Source of the DNA: Phocoena phocoena
Taxonomy: Eukaryota; Chordata; Mammalia; Artiodactyla; Phocoenidae
Assembly: GCF_963924675.1 (NCBI RefSeq)
Contig: NW_027077440.1
Span: 2,094,501-2,158,500, forward strand
DNA length: 64,000 nt
Direction: 5' to 3'
Shown: one piece after another, positions 37,906 through 48,974 of the stretch
Layout: every line of letters begins with the position of its first letter
Position numbering within the stretch: position 1 is the stretch's first letter
Position numbers and translations under genes: made by a program
Notes under the pieces: generated by a model
Seen by the model: only the letters and a program-made list of their open reading frames with translations
The model's database searches: none
Told to the model about the DNA's origin: nothing

Positions 37906-40900
37906 CAGGGCCATCATACACGGGAGTAGGAGGATCCCAGCATGCTCCAGTGGCCAACAGAGGGCCCACGTCACCAAGGCGATGTGTGCTAGCCAGGCAG
38001 GAGTGACCTGACATCAGAGGGCCCACCTCACAGAATGGTAGGGAACCCAGCCAGGATCAGACTCTCCCCAGAGGGCCCACATCACCAAGGTGATGGGAAT
38101 CAGGCAGGAGTGTCCTCACACCCGTGGGGCCACATCATCAAAAGTTGAGGTACCCAGCACATGTGGCCTCAAACCAGAGGACCCACATCACCATGGGTTT
38201 CGGAGTGAGGCAGGCAGGATTAACCTCACAACACATGTCCCATTGTATACAAAAGGTGTGGAAACCAGCAGTTGGATCTTCCTAGCAGGCGGCCCAGAGC
38301 ACTGAGGCTATGAGATCCAGGCCGGCATGAACTCACAACAGAGGGCCCTCATTGTGATTCTGTAAGCAACCCAGCCGTTGTGACCTCAGAGCAGAAGGCA
38401 CACATCCCCATGGGGAAGGGAAACAAGCAGGAGTGTCATCGCAAGAGTGGGCACACATGAAAAAATGTGGGGAGCCCAGCAATTAGTGCCTGATGCCAGA
38501 GGGCCCTCATCACCGAGGGGCGGTGGCTCCCAGCCAGCTCCGACTGCTACCAGAGGGGTGACGTCACCAATGCGGAGTGTGACAACCAGGCAGGAGTGAC
38601 ATCAGAACAGAGGGTCAACCTCACAGAAGTGTGAAGAACCAAAGAGGATCAGATTCTCACCAGAGGGCTCACATCACCAAGGGAATGGGAACCAGGCAGG
38701 AGTGTCCTCACACTAGTGGGGCCACATCACCAAAAAGTGAGGGACCCAGCACACGTGGCCTCAAACCAGAGGATACACATCACAATGGAGCTGGGATTGA
38801 GGCAGGCAGGAGGAGCCTCAAAACAGAGGGACCATAGAATTAAAGAGGTGAAGAATCCCGCAGTTGGAACCTCCCAGCAGGCGGCCAGAGCAGCGAGACT
38901 ATGGGATCCAGGCCAGAGTGATCTCACACCAGAGGGCCATCATCATGAAACTGTGAGCAACCTAGGCGTTGGGATCTCAGAGCAGAAGGCCCACATTCCC
39001 ATGGGGTTGGGAACCTGTCAGAAGTGTACTCGCACCACAGGGCACACATCAGAGAATTTAGGGAACCCAGGAGTTAGGGCCTGACGCCAGAGGGCACTCA
39101 TTACCAAGGCGAAAAGTCTCCAATCAGGCACCAACACACAACTGAGGGCCCACGTCGCCAAGGTGATGTGTGACAGCCAGGTAGGAGTGACCTCACCACA
39201 GAGGGCCTACCTCACAGAAGGGTGAGGAACACAGCCAGGATAAGACTCTCACCAGAGGGCCCACATCACCAAGGTGATCAGAACCAGGCAGGAGAGTCTT
39301 CACACCAGTGTGGCCACATCATAGAAAGGTGAGGAACCCAGCACATGTGGCCTAAACCAGAAGACCCACATCTCCAAGGGGCTCGGAATGAGGCAGGCAG
39401 GAGTAGCCTCACAACACAGGGCCCATAGAATAAAAAAGCTGAGGAATCCAGCAATGGGAACCTCCCAGCAGGCAGCCAAGAGCACCAAGTCTATGCGATT
39501 CAGGCCGCAGTAAACTCACAGCAGAGGGTCCACATCATGAAACTGCGAGCAACCCAGCCATTTGGACCTCAGAGCAGAAGGTCCACATCCCCAAGGTGTT
39601 GGGAGCATGGCAGGAGTGTCCTCGCACCACTTAGCACATATCAGAAAATGTGGGTACCCAGCAGTTAGGGCCTGACGCCAGAGGGCCCTCATCACTGAGG
39701 GGAGGAGGCTCCCAGCATGTTCCAACTACCACAAGAGGGCCCACGTCGCCAAGGCGGGGTGTGCCAGCCAGGCAGGAGTGACCTCACAGCAGACAGCCCA
39801 CCTCAAAGAAGAGTGAGGAACCCAACCAGGATCAGACTCTCACCAGAGGGCCCATATCATCAAGGGGACGGGAACCAGGCAGGAGTGTCCTCACACCAGT
39901 GGGGCCACATCACTAAAAGATGAGGAAACTGGCACATGTGGCCACAAACCAGAGGACCTACATCACCAAGGGGCTGGGAGTGACTCAGGCAGGAGGAGCC
40001 TCCCAATACAGGGCCCAAAGAATAAAAAAGGTGAGGAACCCAGCAGTTGGAACTTCCCAGCAGGCGGCCCAGAGTACAGAGGCTATGGGATCTAGGAATG
40101 AGTGAACTAACACCAGAGAGCTAACATCAGGAAACTGTGAGCAACCCAGTCGTTGGAACCTCAGAGCAGAAGGCCCATATCGCCATGGGGATGGGAACAT
40201 TTCACGAGTGTCCTGGCATCACTGGGCTCACATCAGAAAACCTGGGGAGCCCAGCAGTTAGAGCCTGACGCCAGAGGGACCTCATCACCGAGGATAGGAG
40301 TCTCCAAAAGGATCCAACTGCCACCAGAGGGCCGACGTCACCAAGGCAATGGGAGCAAGCCAGGCAGGATTTACCTCAGAGCACAGGGCCCACCTCACAG
40401 AACGGTAAGGAACCCAGCCAGGATCAGATTCTCACCAGAGGGGCCACATCACCAAGGGGCTGGGAAACAGGCACGAGTGTCCTCACACCATTGGGGCCAC
40501 ATCATCGAAAGGTGAGGGACCCAGCACACGTGGCCTCACACCAGAGGACACACATCACAACGGGGCTGGGATTGAGGCAGGCAGGAGGAGCCTCAAAACA
40601 GAGGGCCCATAGAGTAAAAAAGGTGAGGAATCCCGCAGTTGGAACCTCCCAGCAGGCGCCCAGGAGCAGCAAGCCTATGGGATCTAGGCCGGAATGAACG
40701 CACATCAGAGGGCCCTCATCATGAAACTGTGAGCACCCCAGCCGTTGGGACCTCAGAGCAGAAGGCCCAAATTCCCAAGGGGTTGGGAACCTGACAGGAG
40801 TGTACTCGCACCACAGGTCACACATCTGGAAATTTTGGGAGCCCAGGAGTTAGGGTCTGACGCAAGAGGGCCCTCATTACCGAGGGACGGAGACTCGCAG

Positions 40901-42677
40901 CAGACACCAACTCCCAACTGAGGGCCCACGTCACCAAGGTGATGTGTGCCACCCAGGCAGGAGTGACCTCACTGCAGAGGGCCTACCTCACAGAAGGTTA
41001 AGGAAACCAGCCAGGATAAGACTCTCACCAGAGGGCCCACATCACCAAGGGGATAGGAACCAGGCAGGAGGGTCCTCACACCAGTGTGGCCACATTATAG
41101 AAAGGTGAGGAACCCAGAACATGTGGCCTAAAACAGGGGACCCACATCTCCAAGGGGCTAGGAGTGAGGCAAGCAGGAGTATCCTCACAAAACAGAGCCC
41201 ACAGAATAAAAGTTGTGAGGAATCCAGCAGTTGGAACCGGCCAGTAGGCCGCCCAGAGCACAGAGACTATGGGATCCAGGCCACAGCAAACTCACAGCAG
41301 AGGTCCCACATCATGAAACTGTGAGCAACCCAGCGGATGGGACCTCAGAGAAGAAGGCCCACATCCCTATGTGGATGGGAACCTGGCAGGAGTGTCCTTG
41401 CACCACTTAGCACGAATCAGAAAATGTGGGAACCCAGCAGTTAGGGCCTGAGGCCAGAGGGCCCTCATCACCGAGGGGAGAAGGCTCCCAGCAGGCTCCA
41501 ACTGCCACCATATGGCCGACATTGCCAAGGCGGGGTGTGCCAGCCAGGCAGGAGTGACCTCAGAGCAGAGGGCCCACCTCACAGAAGGGTGAGGAACCTA
41601 ACCAGGATCAGACTCTCACCAGAGGGCCAACATCACCAAGGTGATGGGAACCAGGCAAGACTGTCCTAACAGCAGTGGGGCCAACATCACCAAGGGAATG
41701 GGAACCAGGCAAGAGTGTCCTCACACCAGTGTGGCCACATTATAGAAAGGTGAGGAACACAGCACATGTGGCCTCAAACAAGCGGACACACATCACGAAG
41801 GGGCTGGGAGTGAGGCATGCAGGAGGAGACGCACAACCGAGGGCCCATAGAATAAAAAAGGTGAGGAATCGAGAAGTTGGAAACTCCAAGCTGGAGGCCC
41901 AGAGCACTGACACTATGGGATACAGGCCAGAGTGAACACACAGCAAAGGGCCCACATCATGAAACTGTGAGCAACCCAGCAGTTGGGACCACAGAACAGA
42001 AGTCCCACATGCCCATGGGGATGGGAACCTGGCAGGAGTGACTCGCACCACTGGGCACACATCAGAAAATGTGTGGAGCCCAGCACTTAGGGCCTGACAC
42101 CAGAAGGCCCTCATCACTGAGGGGAGGAGACCCCAGCACGCTCCAACTGCCACCAGAGGGTCCACGTCGCCAAGGCGACGTGCGCCAGCCAGGCAGGATT
42201 GACCTCACAGCAGAGGGCCCACATCATGAAAGTGTGAGCAACCCAGACTTTAGGACCTCAGAACAGAAGGCCCACACGCTCATGAGGATTGGAACCTGGC
42301 AGGAGTGCCCTCGTACCACTTAGCACGTATCAGAAAATGTGGGAACCCCGCCATTAGGGTCTGACGCCAGAGGGCCTCATCACCGCGGGAAGGAGGCTCC
42401 CAGCAGGTTCCAACTGCCACCAGGGTGCCGAAGTCAACAAGGCGGGTTGTGCCAGCCAGGCAGGAGTGACCTCAGAGAAGAGGGCTCACCTCACGGATGT
42501 GTGAGGAACCCAACCAGGATCAGAGTCTCACCAGAGGGCCCACATCACCAAGGGGATGGGAACCAGGCAGGAGTGTTCACACACCAGTGGGGCCACATCA
42601 TCAAAAGATGAGGAACCCATCACATAGGGCCTCAAACCTGAGGACATACATCACCATGTGGCTGGGAGTGAGGCAGG
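37906..42677. repeat. GC-rich hierarchical tandem repeat (~54 bp in ~590 bp in ~1.77 kb)
   Basis: The basic unit of 51-58 bp begins with forms of agagggcccacatcac. About eleven distinct units make a ~590-bp second-order repeat. Its landmark aggatcagactctcacc-like segment recurs near 38044, 38634, 39228, 39815, 40405, 41003 and 41592, then near 42505 after a local deletion. Variants of the landmark cycle with period three: cagactctc (38044, 39815, 41592), cagattctc (38634, 40405), taagactctc (39228, 41003), which gives a ~1,772-bp third-order repeat. A small extra duplication lies near 41640-41740. The sequence is unrelated to the satellite monomer. Open frames inside it (60-140 codons) follow from the repeat and are not genes. 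I do not recognise a named family. Confidence 0.88.
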
Positions 42678-43797
42678 TATCTGGAGGGGCACATTTAACT
42701 CTAATTTCCCACCAGGAAGAGGAATTAAGCAAAGGCTCAGAGTGCCGTGCCGGACCCTGATTATGGCCTGAAGCAAACCTGCAGTTTTGTGGCCAGCTTA
42801 CAAGGAAGCGAGTTAAGAAAGGAGCTCAGGGGCACTGTAATTCACAAACCTGCAGAGATAAATGACAGCTATTGGCAAAATATATCAAAGTAAGTCTGCA
42901 AAGAGGACTTGAAAACGAGGCAGAATTGCAGGAATCATATTTCAAGAGGTAGATTGGAATTGCATTTAAAGCATATGAAAAGCGGCAGATCTTTGACAGT
43001 GATGCACATGGACAAAAAGTGCGTATACATTTTTCCTGAATATATTCAGGAAAAAACGCATATGAACATTTTGGCCAACCAAGCACTCCAGCAATGGAAA
43101 TCCACACTACAATGAAATCACATTTCCCATTCGTCAAAAAGGCCATCTGAATAAAGTGTAAAAACCAGAAACACAGGACAGGCCATGGAGAACAGGGAGC
43201 CGTGTTATGCTGATGGGCGGGATGTAAATTGCCAACAGACACTCTGGAGATGTTCATGGTGTATCCTGAAACATCTAAAAAACAAAGCTACAGAGCCTAG
43301 GGCACTTCCACTTTTGGCCCTATAGCTTAGGAAAATTAAAATCAACAAGACACAGCCAACACAAAATTTAGGGCTGCTGTGTTTACAAGAACCTCGAGTC
43401 CAGTACAAATTAAATATCCCAGAAAGAAAAAAATGGATAAAGAAGTTGTGCTACTTACGTACAACGGAATATCACTCAGCAGTGAAATCAATGTCATCAG
43501 GCCTGTAGCAGCAAATTGAGTGGATTTAATTATGATGATTCTAAGAGAAATATGTCACACAAAGAAAGATAATTATCATAAGATATCACTAATAGAGGGA
43601 GTGTAAACTTGGCTACACATAAACTGAATTACAAAACCGAACAGAGTCTCACATTTAGATAAAAACCTTATGCTTGCTTAAGGGGAAAGTTGAGTTGGGC
43701 TGCTGTATAAAAACAGATTGAAATTAGCACACATACCATTCCATAAGCCAAATACGTAATAAACAAGACCTACTCTTTGCTCAACGAAATAGACTCA
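42678..43797. repeat. Old, diverged partial satellite monomer
   Basis: Satellite sequence resumes in the phase ggcacatttaactctaatttcccacc. It covers the non-L1 part, a decayed palindrome centred on 43038-43047 and most of the L1-derived half, and ends at tcaacgaaatagactcatcc. Divergence is clearly greater than in the array. It carries the older cacttccactt / cctatagctt variant. The segment from its left end to the palindrome is also present at 37558-37905, so the GC-rich block is not a simple insertion into one monomer. Confidence 0.8.
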
Positions 43798-44525
43798 TCC
43801 ATGGTGTATTACCTCACACCTATTAGAATGGGCATCATCAGAAAATCTACAAACAACAAATGCTGGAAACGGTGTGGAGATAAGGAATCCTCTTCCACTA
43901 TTGTTGGGAACGTAAATTGATACAGTCACTGTGGAGAACATTATGGAGTTTCTTATAAAACTAAGAATAGAATTACCATATGATACAGCAATCCCTCTAC
44001 TGGGCATATACCCAGACAAAACCATAAATCAAAAAGAGACATTCACCACAATGTTCATTGCAACACTATTTACACTATCCAGGAAATGGAAGCAACCTAA
44101 ATGCCCACAGACAGACGAATGCATAAAGATGTGGTACATATATAAAATGGAATATTACTAAGCCATAAAAAGGAATGAAATTGGGACATTTGTGGAGACG
44201 TTGATGGATCTAGAGACTGTCATACAGAGTGAAGTAAGTCAGAAAGAGAAAAACAAATCTTGTATATTAATGCCTATATGTGGAACCTAGAAAAATTGTA
44301 CAGATGAACCGTTTTGCAAGGCAGAAATAGAGCAACACATGTATACAACAAACGTATGGACAACAAGGGGGGAAAGCTGTTGGGGATGGTGGTGGGAGGA
44401 GTTGAGGTATTGGGATTGGTATGTATACATTTATATGTATAAAGCAGATAACCAAAAACAACCTGCTGTATAAAAATATAAAATTAAATTCAAAATAAAA
44501 AAATAAAATTAAAAAAAGTAAAACA
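43798..44525 (+). mobile_element. LINE-1 3' end, plus strand
   Basis: The classic L1 order is visible: the tacctcacacctattagaatgg segment, the aaatctacaaacaacaaatg segment, the ORF2 C-terminus, the gtaagtcagaaagagaaa segment of the 3'UTR and an A-rich end at about 44480-44520. It is more decayed than the copy at 36877-37545. No clear target-site duplication was found. Comparison of this copy with the satellite monomer shows the L1 origin of the latter. Confidence 0.88.
43931..44161 (+). pseudogene. L1 ORF2p C-terminal fragment
   Basis: The frame reads LRIELPYDTAIPLLGIYP, then FIATLFTLSRKWKQPKCP and MWYIYKMEYY, the conserved end of ORF2p. It lacks the catalytic domains and the W-I-K-K block has lost residues, so it is a dead fragment. 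Confidence 0.85.
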
Positions 44526-45849
44526 GAAAAAATATTCTTCCCTTCACATACATGTATTTATATGAATAAATTATTTCCATGCTTATATCTGTAAATACAC
44601 AAAAGAGGAATAAAATCTACCTTGAACCAAAAACGAAAAAAAGATTAAAAAGAACAGAACCCACCAGTTACACAGAGGAAAACCGTTTCAGGGCACTTGC
44701 TCCAATTGCAAACAATTCTGAAGTTGGTCAGTGGTGGGGAATCATCTCCCATTCAGCCAGCATGCTCCTCGCAACAAGCGTCCTCACCGCAAAGCTGGGG
44801 GACAGTGCCGAGGTATCTGTGAGTAAACGTGGGCCGATCCCCAGGCCAGCTGCTGCTGAAATGTTCCCACCCTTCCAAGGCTAAACACCTGAATATGTAC
44901 AAGGACTTGAAAACCTAGAGGAAGGGCCATGGAGCCACATGAGGGACAGCATGCCAGCCGACTTGGTGCCTGCAGGCCAGCCAGGATGGTCCTGGCCCTG
45001 GGTGCTCTTCTGGAAGCTCTCCATTTCCCTGCCTGAGATACCCCTGCTGTCCCGGCCCCCACTGCTTTCTTCCTTCCTCACCTGTGCCCAGGGAGAAATT
45101 CCAGCGGCAGGTGTGGGTGACACATCCTCTTCTTTAGCAGGTAGCATCTTGGCAACTGCTGCAGAAAGTCCAGCAGAGCCCCACTCACACTGGGACACCC
45201 ACAAAGCCGTGGCCTCTCACTCCCTCCCACCAGCCCAGCCCCGAGACTGCTGACAGGGCAGAGAAAATGGCGTCAGGCACAGCTGCAGGGGCTCTTGCTG
45301 CCTGGAGCGGTGTTTATATTGATCTCAACCCAGGCACACCTGGGGAGGGCTGGCCGGCACGGTCAGGCTTCCCAAGCCAGCCAATAATCACCCCTCAGGG
45401 GCTCACAGTTGCGGAAAATGGAACTTGCTGAATTGGCCAGGTCCAAGGAACAGGTGTGGGCTCCTGAGAGTCAGGATAGACAAGGGGCTGCAGCTCTGGC
45501 TTGTTTTCTAATTATATTATCTGGCCCATGAGTGGGAGACAACTTCAAGAAAACCCTCTCCTAATGAGAGGAACCCAGGAGTCAGGGAGAGGAGGGGTGG
45601 GTGGTGGTTGGAGACAGAGGCCTGGTGCCCCGCGTGCAGTGGAAGTCTCTGGAAGACCAGGTGGAGGAGGCCGCACAGAGTGATGCCCAGGGTCACAGAC
45701 CTGTCAGAGCTGCTGTTTGTTAGTTCAAGTCCTGCTCTGAGGTGCTCTGTGTCAGATCTGAGCGACAGGTGAGCTGGGAGTGCTCTGCAATGAGGGCTAT
45801 GTGCACGGTTCCTGTGTGCCCAGCCCCGCCAAGGTACCTGCAAGGGTAG
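44526..45849. other. No recognised feature
   Basis: The first ~200 bp are AT-rich; the rest is GC-richer and not repetitive at the scale I can see. Frames of about 100 codons exist on both strands (44579-44884 plus, 44881-45204 minus, 44939-45253 plus, and 45517-46077 minus, 186 codons), but none resembles a known protein. They overlap one another on opposite strands, as expected of chance frames in GC-rich DNA. The interval could include the 5' part or LTR of the old retrovirus remnant that follows; this is a guess. Confidence 0.4.
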
Positions 45850-46040
45850 CTCTGTATCCTGGGAGGGGCCTGACCACGGGAGCCCCATGGACTGCAGAGG
45901 ACCTGCCCAGGGAATCCCATATCCTGGGAGGGGCCTGAACACGAGAGCCCCGTGGCCTGGGGTGGGGGTAGGGTACCTGCCCAGGTGAGCTCCATATCCT
46001 GGGATTGGCCTGACCTCGAGAGCCCCATGGGCTGCTGGAG
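45850..46040. repeat. Short minisatellite, about three copies of 65-75 bp
   Basis: The segment tatcctgggaggggcctgac occurs in related forms near 45855, 45920 and 45995, each followed by an agagccccatgg-like segment. Three imperfect copies are visible. The array ends just upstream of the retroviral pol remnant. Confidence 0.75.
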
Positions 46041-46074
46041 TCCTGGTAAAGGATGTCAGGACAGTCAGTGAAGC

Positions 46075-47075
46075 CACTGAGGATATACCTCCAGTAGTTC
46101 CTAAATCCTACACCCTGCTGGTCATTCTACCAACCACCAGGACTTGGTATTCTGTATTAGTCTTCACTGATGCCTTCTTTTGTATTCCATTAGTCCCAGA
46201 GTCACAAGAAATTTTGGCTTGTGAGTGACAGGACTCAACATACAACTAAAACAATACTTCCAGGCTGTCTTGCCCCAAGGGTTCAAAAATTCCCACACCA
46301 TCTTTGGGGAAAGCTCAGCTAAAGACCTAAAAGTTCTACCTCTGGAAAAGGAAACACTCCTTCAATATTCAGACGACATTCTGATCGCCAGCCCTACTAA
46401 GGAGGCCTCAGAACTACCAAGCCAATAAAGGATAGAAGTTGTCCACGAAAAAGCTCAAGTATCACAGACTACGGTGACCTGCCTGGGCTTCATTCTCACA
46501 GAAGGTCGGAGAAGCCCATCCCAGGAAAGAGAAGAAACAATTTACAGCCTTACCCCTTTCTGAAACTAGAAGACAGCTTAGGGGTTCCTGGGGAAGCCAG
46601 GGTTTCCTGCCTCTGGATCCTTAACTACAGTCTACTAGCTGGGCCTCTATATGAAACACTGAAAGGAAAAGATGATGATCCTTTTGAATAGAATCCAGAA
46701 GTGGCCTTTCAAGAATGGAAAGAGCAGTCAATTCAGACCCTTGCCCTGGAACTCCCTAATTTAGCTAAACCCTTTGACCTTTACATTCCTGGTGAAAGGT
46801 GAATCGCCATTGGAGTATTAGTGCAAAAACTGGGACCACTTGAAATGGAACAATGCAAGAATGCCATCCAGGTAGGATAAACTATGGTCACCAAGGGGCT
46901 TGGCCCACCGCCACATCTGGCCAAGATACTGGTGGTATCTGAAAACCTGGAAATCAGCAGCCCAAAAGGCCACCTCCCTTCTAAGGGAAACGGACCCCAC
47001 GTGGTGATCCTAACCCCCAACCATGCCCTGAAGTTGCAGGGTTTGCTCCGTGGGCACACTGACCTCGATTGAGGA
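46075..47075 (+). pseudogene. Degenerate class I ERV pol (reverse transcriptase to start of RNase H)
   Basis: Colinear with the intact pol of the young ERV in this window: a stretch equivalent to the '[11 protein letters not shown]' and '[12 protein letters not shown]' region near 46085-46180, an intact LPQGFKNS at about 46270-46293, and a catalytic box changed to YSDD at 46366-46377. It continues through the connection domain to a stretch resembling TPHAIDGVL (here TPNHALKLQGLL) near 47010-47050. Stops and frameshifts occur throughout, so it cannot encode an enzyme. It is far more diverged than the provirus at 54737-63044 and on the opposite strand, so it is an independent, older insertion. 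The exact family is not determined. Confidence 0.8.
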
Positions 47076-47399
47076 GGCCCTCCAACTCCAACCTCCAGAG
47101 AGATAACCGGGGGCAATGGGGCACCATGACGACCCGTGTGACCATCACTTGACCTGGAGTTTCTCTCATAAAACAACAAGAGTGTGTCCCAAAAGAGTAG
47201 ACTACTGCTTGTAGTACTTACTGTACCCAGAGGGGAGCTAATAATCTTGGTGGGGGAACCGTATATCATGCTGTCAACATAGAAAAGCCTACAGACACCC
47301 TGATGATGGTGGCCAATAAGACCGGCTGGACTCCTGTTTACTTCCAAAGGCTCTTGACTCAGTGACCATCATGATCCTTCATCACCACTGACCCTGGAC

Positions 47400-47480
47400 T
47401 GTCTGGGAGCTGAGCGGGCAGGATCCTGACACCTGGTGCTGTTTTTACGTTAATTCAGGGGCCTAATGGAAGAAAGCGCA
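47400..47480 (+). pseudogene. Possible env transmembrane-subunit remnant of the old ERV
   Basis: One frame reads TWCCFYVNSG around 47431-47462, which resembles the CC-containing end of the CX6CC disulfide motif and the following residues of gammaretroviral TM proteins. Integrase and SU are missing between this and the pol remnant, so a large internal deletion would be needed. The match is short and rests on a few residues. Confidence 0.35.
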
Positions 47481-47489
47481 GACTGTTGG

Positions 47490-47551
47490 TCAGAGCATCT
47501 AGGCTGGCAGAAACGGTCAGTCAGAGCATCTAGGCTGGCAGAAACGGTCAG
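47490..47551. repeat. Perfect 31-bp tandem duplication
   Basis: The 31-bp unit beginning tcagagcatctaggctggca occurs at 47490-47520 and again, unchanged, at 47521-47551. Confidence 0.95.
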
Positions 47552-47899
47552 CCTAAGGTGGCCGAACAAATGTGGGGCGGAGTGAAACTGGACCTCACAG
47601 CGCCACTGCACATCTCCTTTCTGGACCCTTAAAGGTCATTAGAATCTATAACACTTCCAATACTGGTGCTCAGGTGGACGAGCAGGGAGGCAGGAGGCCT
47701 GGGGACAATCAACGTCACCTGGAGGCTGCTGGGGAGAAGTTCTGACCCTCGCCCACGGGTATGAAGCCTCCTAACTCAGCACTCAGCAGTTACAGAAGAA
47801 GGGTCTGCACCCGCAGCACTCCAAGAATGAGGAAAGGGACAAAAGGCAGAAGAGAAGTTTGTCCCAGGCAAAGCCCCTTAAAAATGCCTGGGAGATAAA

Positions 47900-48320
47900 A
47901 ATAGAATCTGGGCAATAAAATAAAGTCTAACCATTTTTATCCTTTGTGCTTTGTCTAATTTCAGGTGCTCCTAGTGTCCCGCATACATAGGTTCCACACC
48001 CGGCACTTCAGACCAGATTTCCTAGAGCAGAATGGCTCGATGACACTTCAGCTCCTGGGGCCCAGTTCAGACTCCGTGACATAGAGCCTGAGCTGCAGCC
48101 AACCAGGTCCTCGAGAGCTCAGCCCCCTCCCTCCCAGTGACTCTGACAGGATCTCTACACAGCAGCCCAGCCCACAGCCCACAGGGTAGCACCTCTCCAT
48201 TCTCTGATCAAAATATAAAGTTTCCTTTGCTTTTGAACCAAACTCAGTCTCGATCTATTGGCTCCAATGACACTGGGCAGGGGGACACTTGTTGGCGTCC
48301 ACTCTGGAGGATCAGTAACA
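47900..48320 (+). mobile_element. LTR-like segment at the 3' side of the old ERV remnant
   Basis: Contains polyadenylation-type motifs (caataaaataaag near 47913-47925; aaaatataaagtttcc near 48210-48227). These are followed by a run ending gggcagggggacacttgttgg, typical of R-U5 ends of class I mammalian LTRs. It lies on the expected side of the pol and env remnants. No matching second LTR was found, so both the boundary and the call are tentative. Confidence 0.4.
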
Positions 48321-48639
48321 GAAATTGAGAACATTGTAACTTCAATGAACAGATGTGTGAGCCAAACTGTAATTAACATAGAACAGTGTATAAGGCTCGG
48401 GTAAAATAAGATGTTTCTAACACTTCCATTTGATATTTCCATCACTTTCTTATAAGCAAGTTCAGTGAAAAGGTTTGTCTTCTTTGTCAGGTCAATATTA
48501 GAGAAACAAAGTGATTTCTTTCCAAGGATGTACATCTAATAATCTTGGTTAAAGCTTCAATCTTGTTTTAAATGCTTTTGCATTGAAAATGATACCTCTC
48601 TTTCAGCTCCCCCATTTCTGAGAAGCATAAAATCTTATA
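48321..48639. other. No recognised feature
   Basis: AT-rich, apparently single-copy sequence within this window. A minus-strand frame across 48155-48535 resembles nothing known and overlaps the LTR-like segment. Confidence 0.4.
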
Positions 48640-48820
48640 ATTTATTATTACCAAAGGGAAATGGTAGGAGGAGGGATACATTAACAGTTTGGGATTAACA
48701 CATACACACTGCTATGTATGAAATAATCAGCAAGGAAGTACTGTATAGCACAGGGAACTACACTCAATATTTTGCAATAACCTATAAGGGGAAATGATCT
48801 GAAAAAGAATAGATATTTTT
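48640..48820 (+). mobile_element. L1 3'UTR fragment
   Basis: The segments gggattaacacatacacact, tactgtatagcacagggaac and caataacctataaggg followed by tgaaaaagaata are the characteristic terminal 3'UTR of cetartiodactyl L1s, in plus orientation. Both ends are ragged. Confidence 0.75.
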
Positions 48821-48974
48821 ATTGACATCATCCATCAATGACAGTAAAAATGGAATCTAAGGGAAGACAGTGGTGAGTGCTTCTGACCCTGAAGACTTCA
48901 ATCATCTAAAGTTTGGACTCTGCCTACTTCCCAAGGCCCTTAATGAACATATGTGTAGCCGTAGCTTAAAAAAT
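48821..48974. other. No recognised feature
   Basis: A short linker between the L1 fragment and the satellite. Part of it may be very old satellite or L1 sequence, but I cannot align it with confidence. Confidence 0.35.

Noticed and set aside
37906..42677. The GC-rich block as a simple insertion into one satellite monomer.
   Set aside because: The satellite segment before the palindrome is present on both sides of the block, so the flanks come from different monomers or from a duplicated segment.
38090..42760. Numerous open frames of 60-140 codons on both strands in the GC-rich repeat.
   Set aside because: Tandem repeats with few stop codons give such frames automatically. The translations are low-complexity echoes of the ~54-bp unit.
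45517..46077. A 186-codon minus-strand frame.
   Set aside because: It overlaps the short minisatellite, includes repeated GLPWSGPSQD-like stretches from it, and resembles no known protein.
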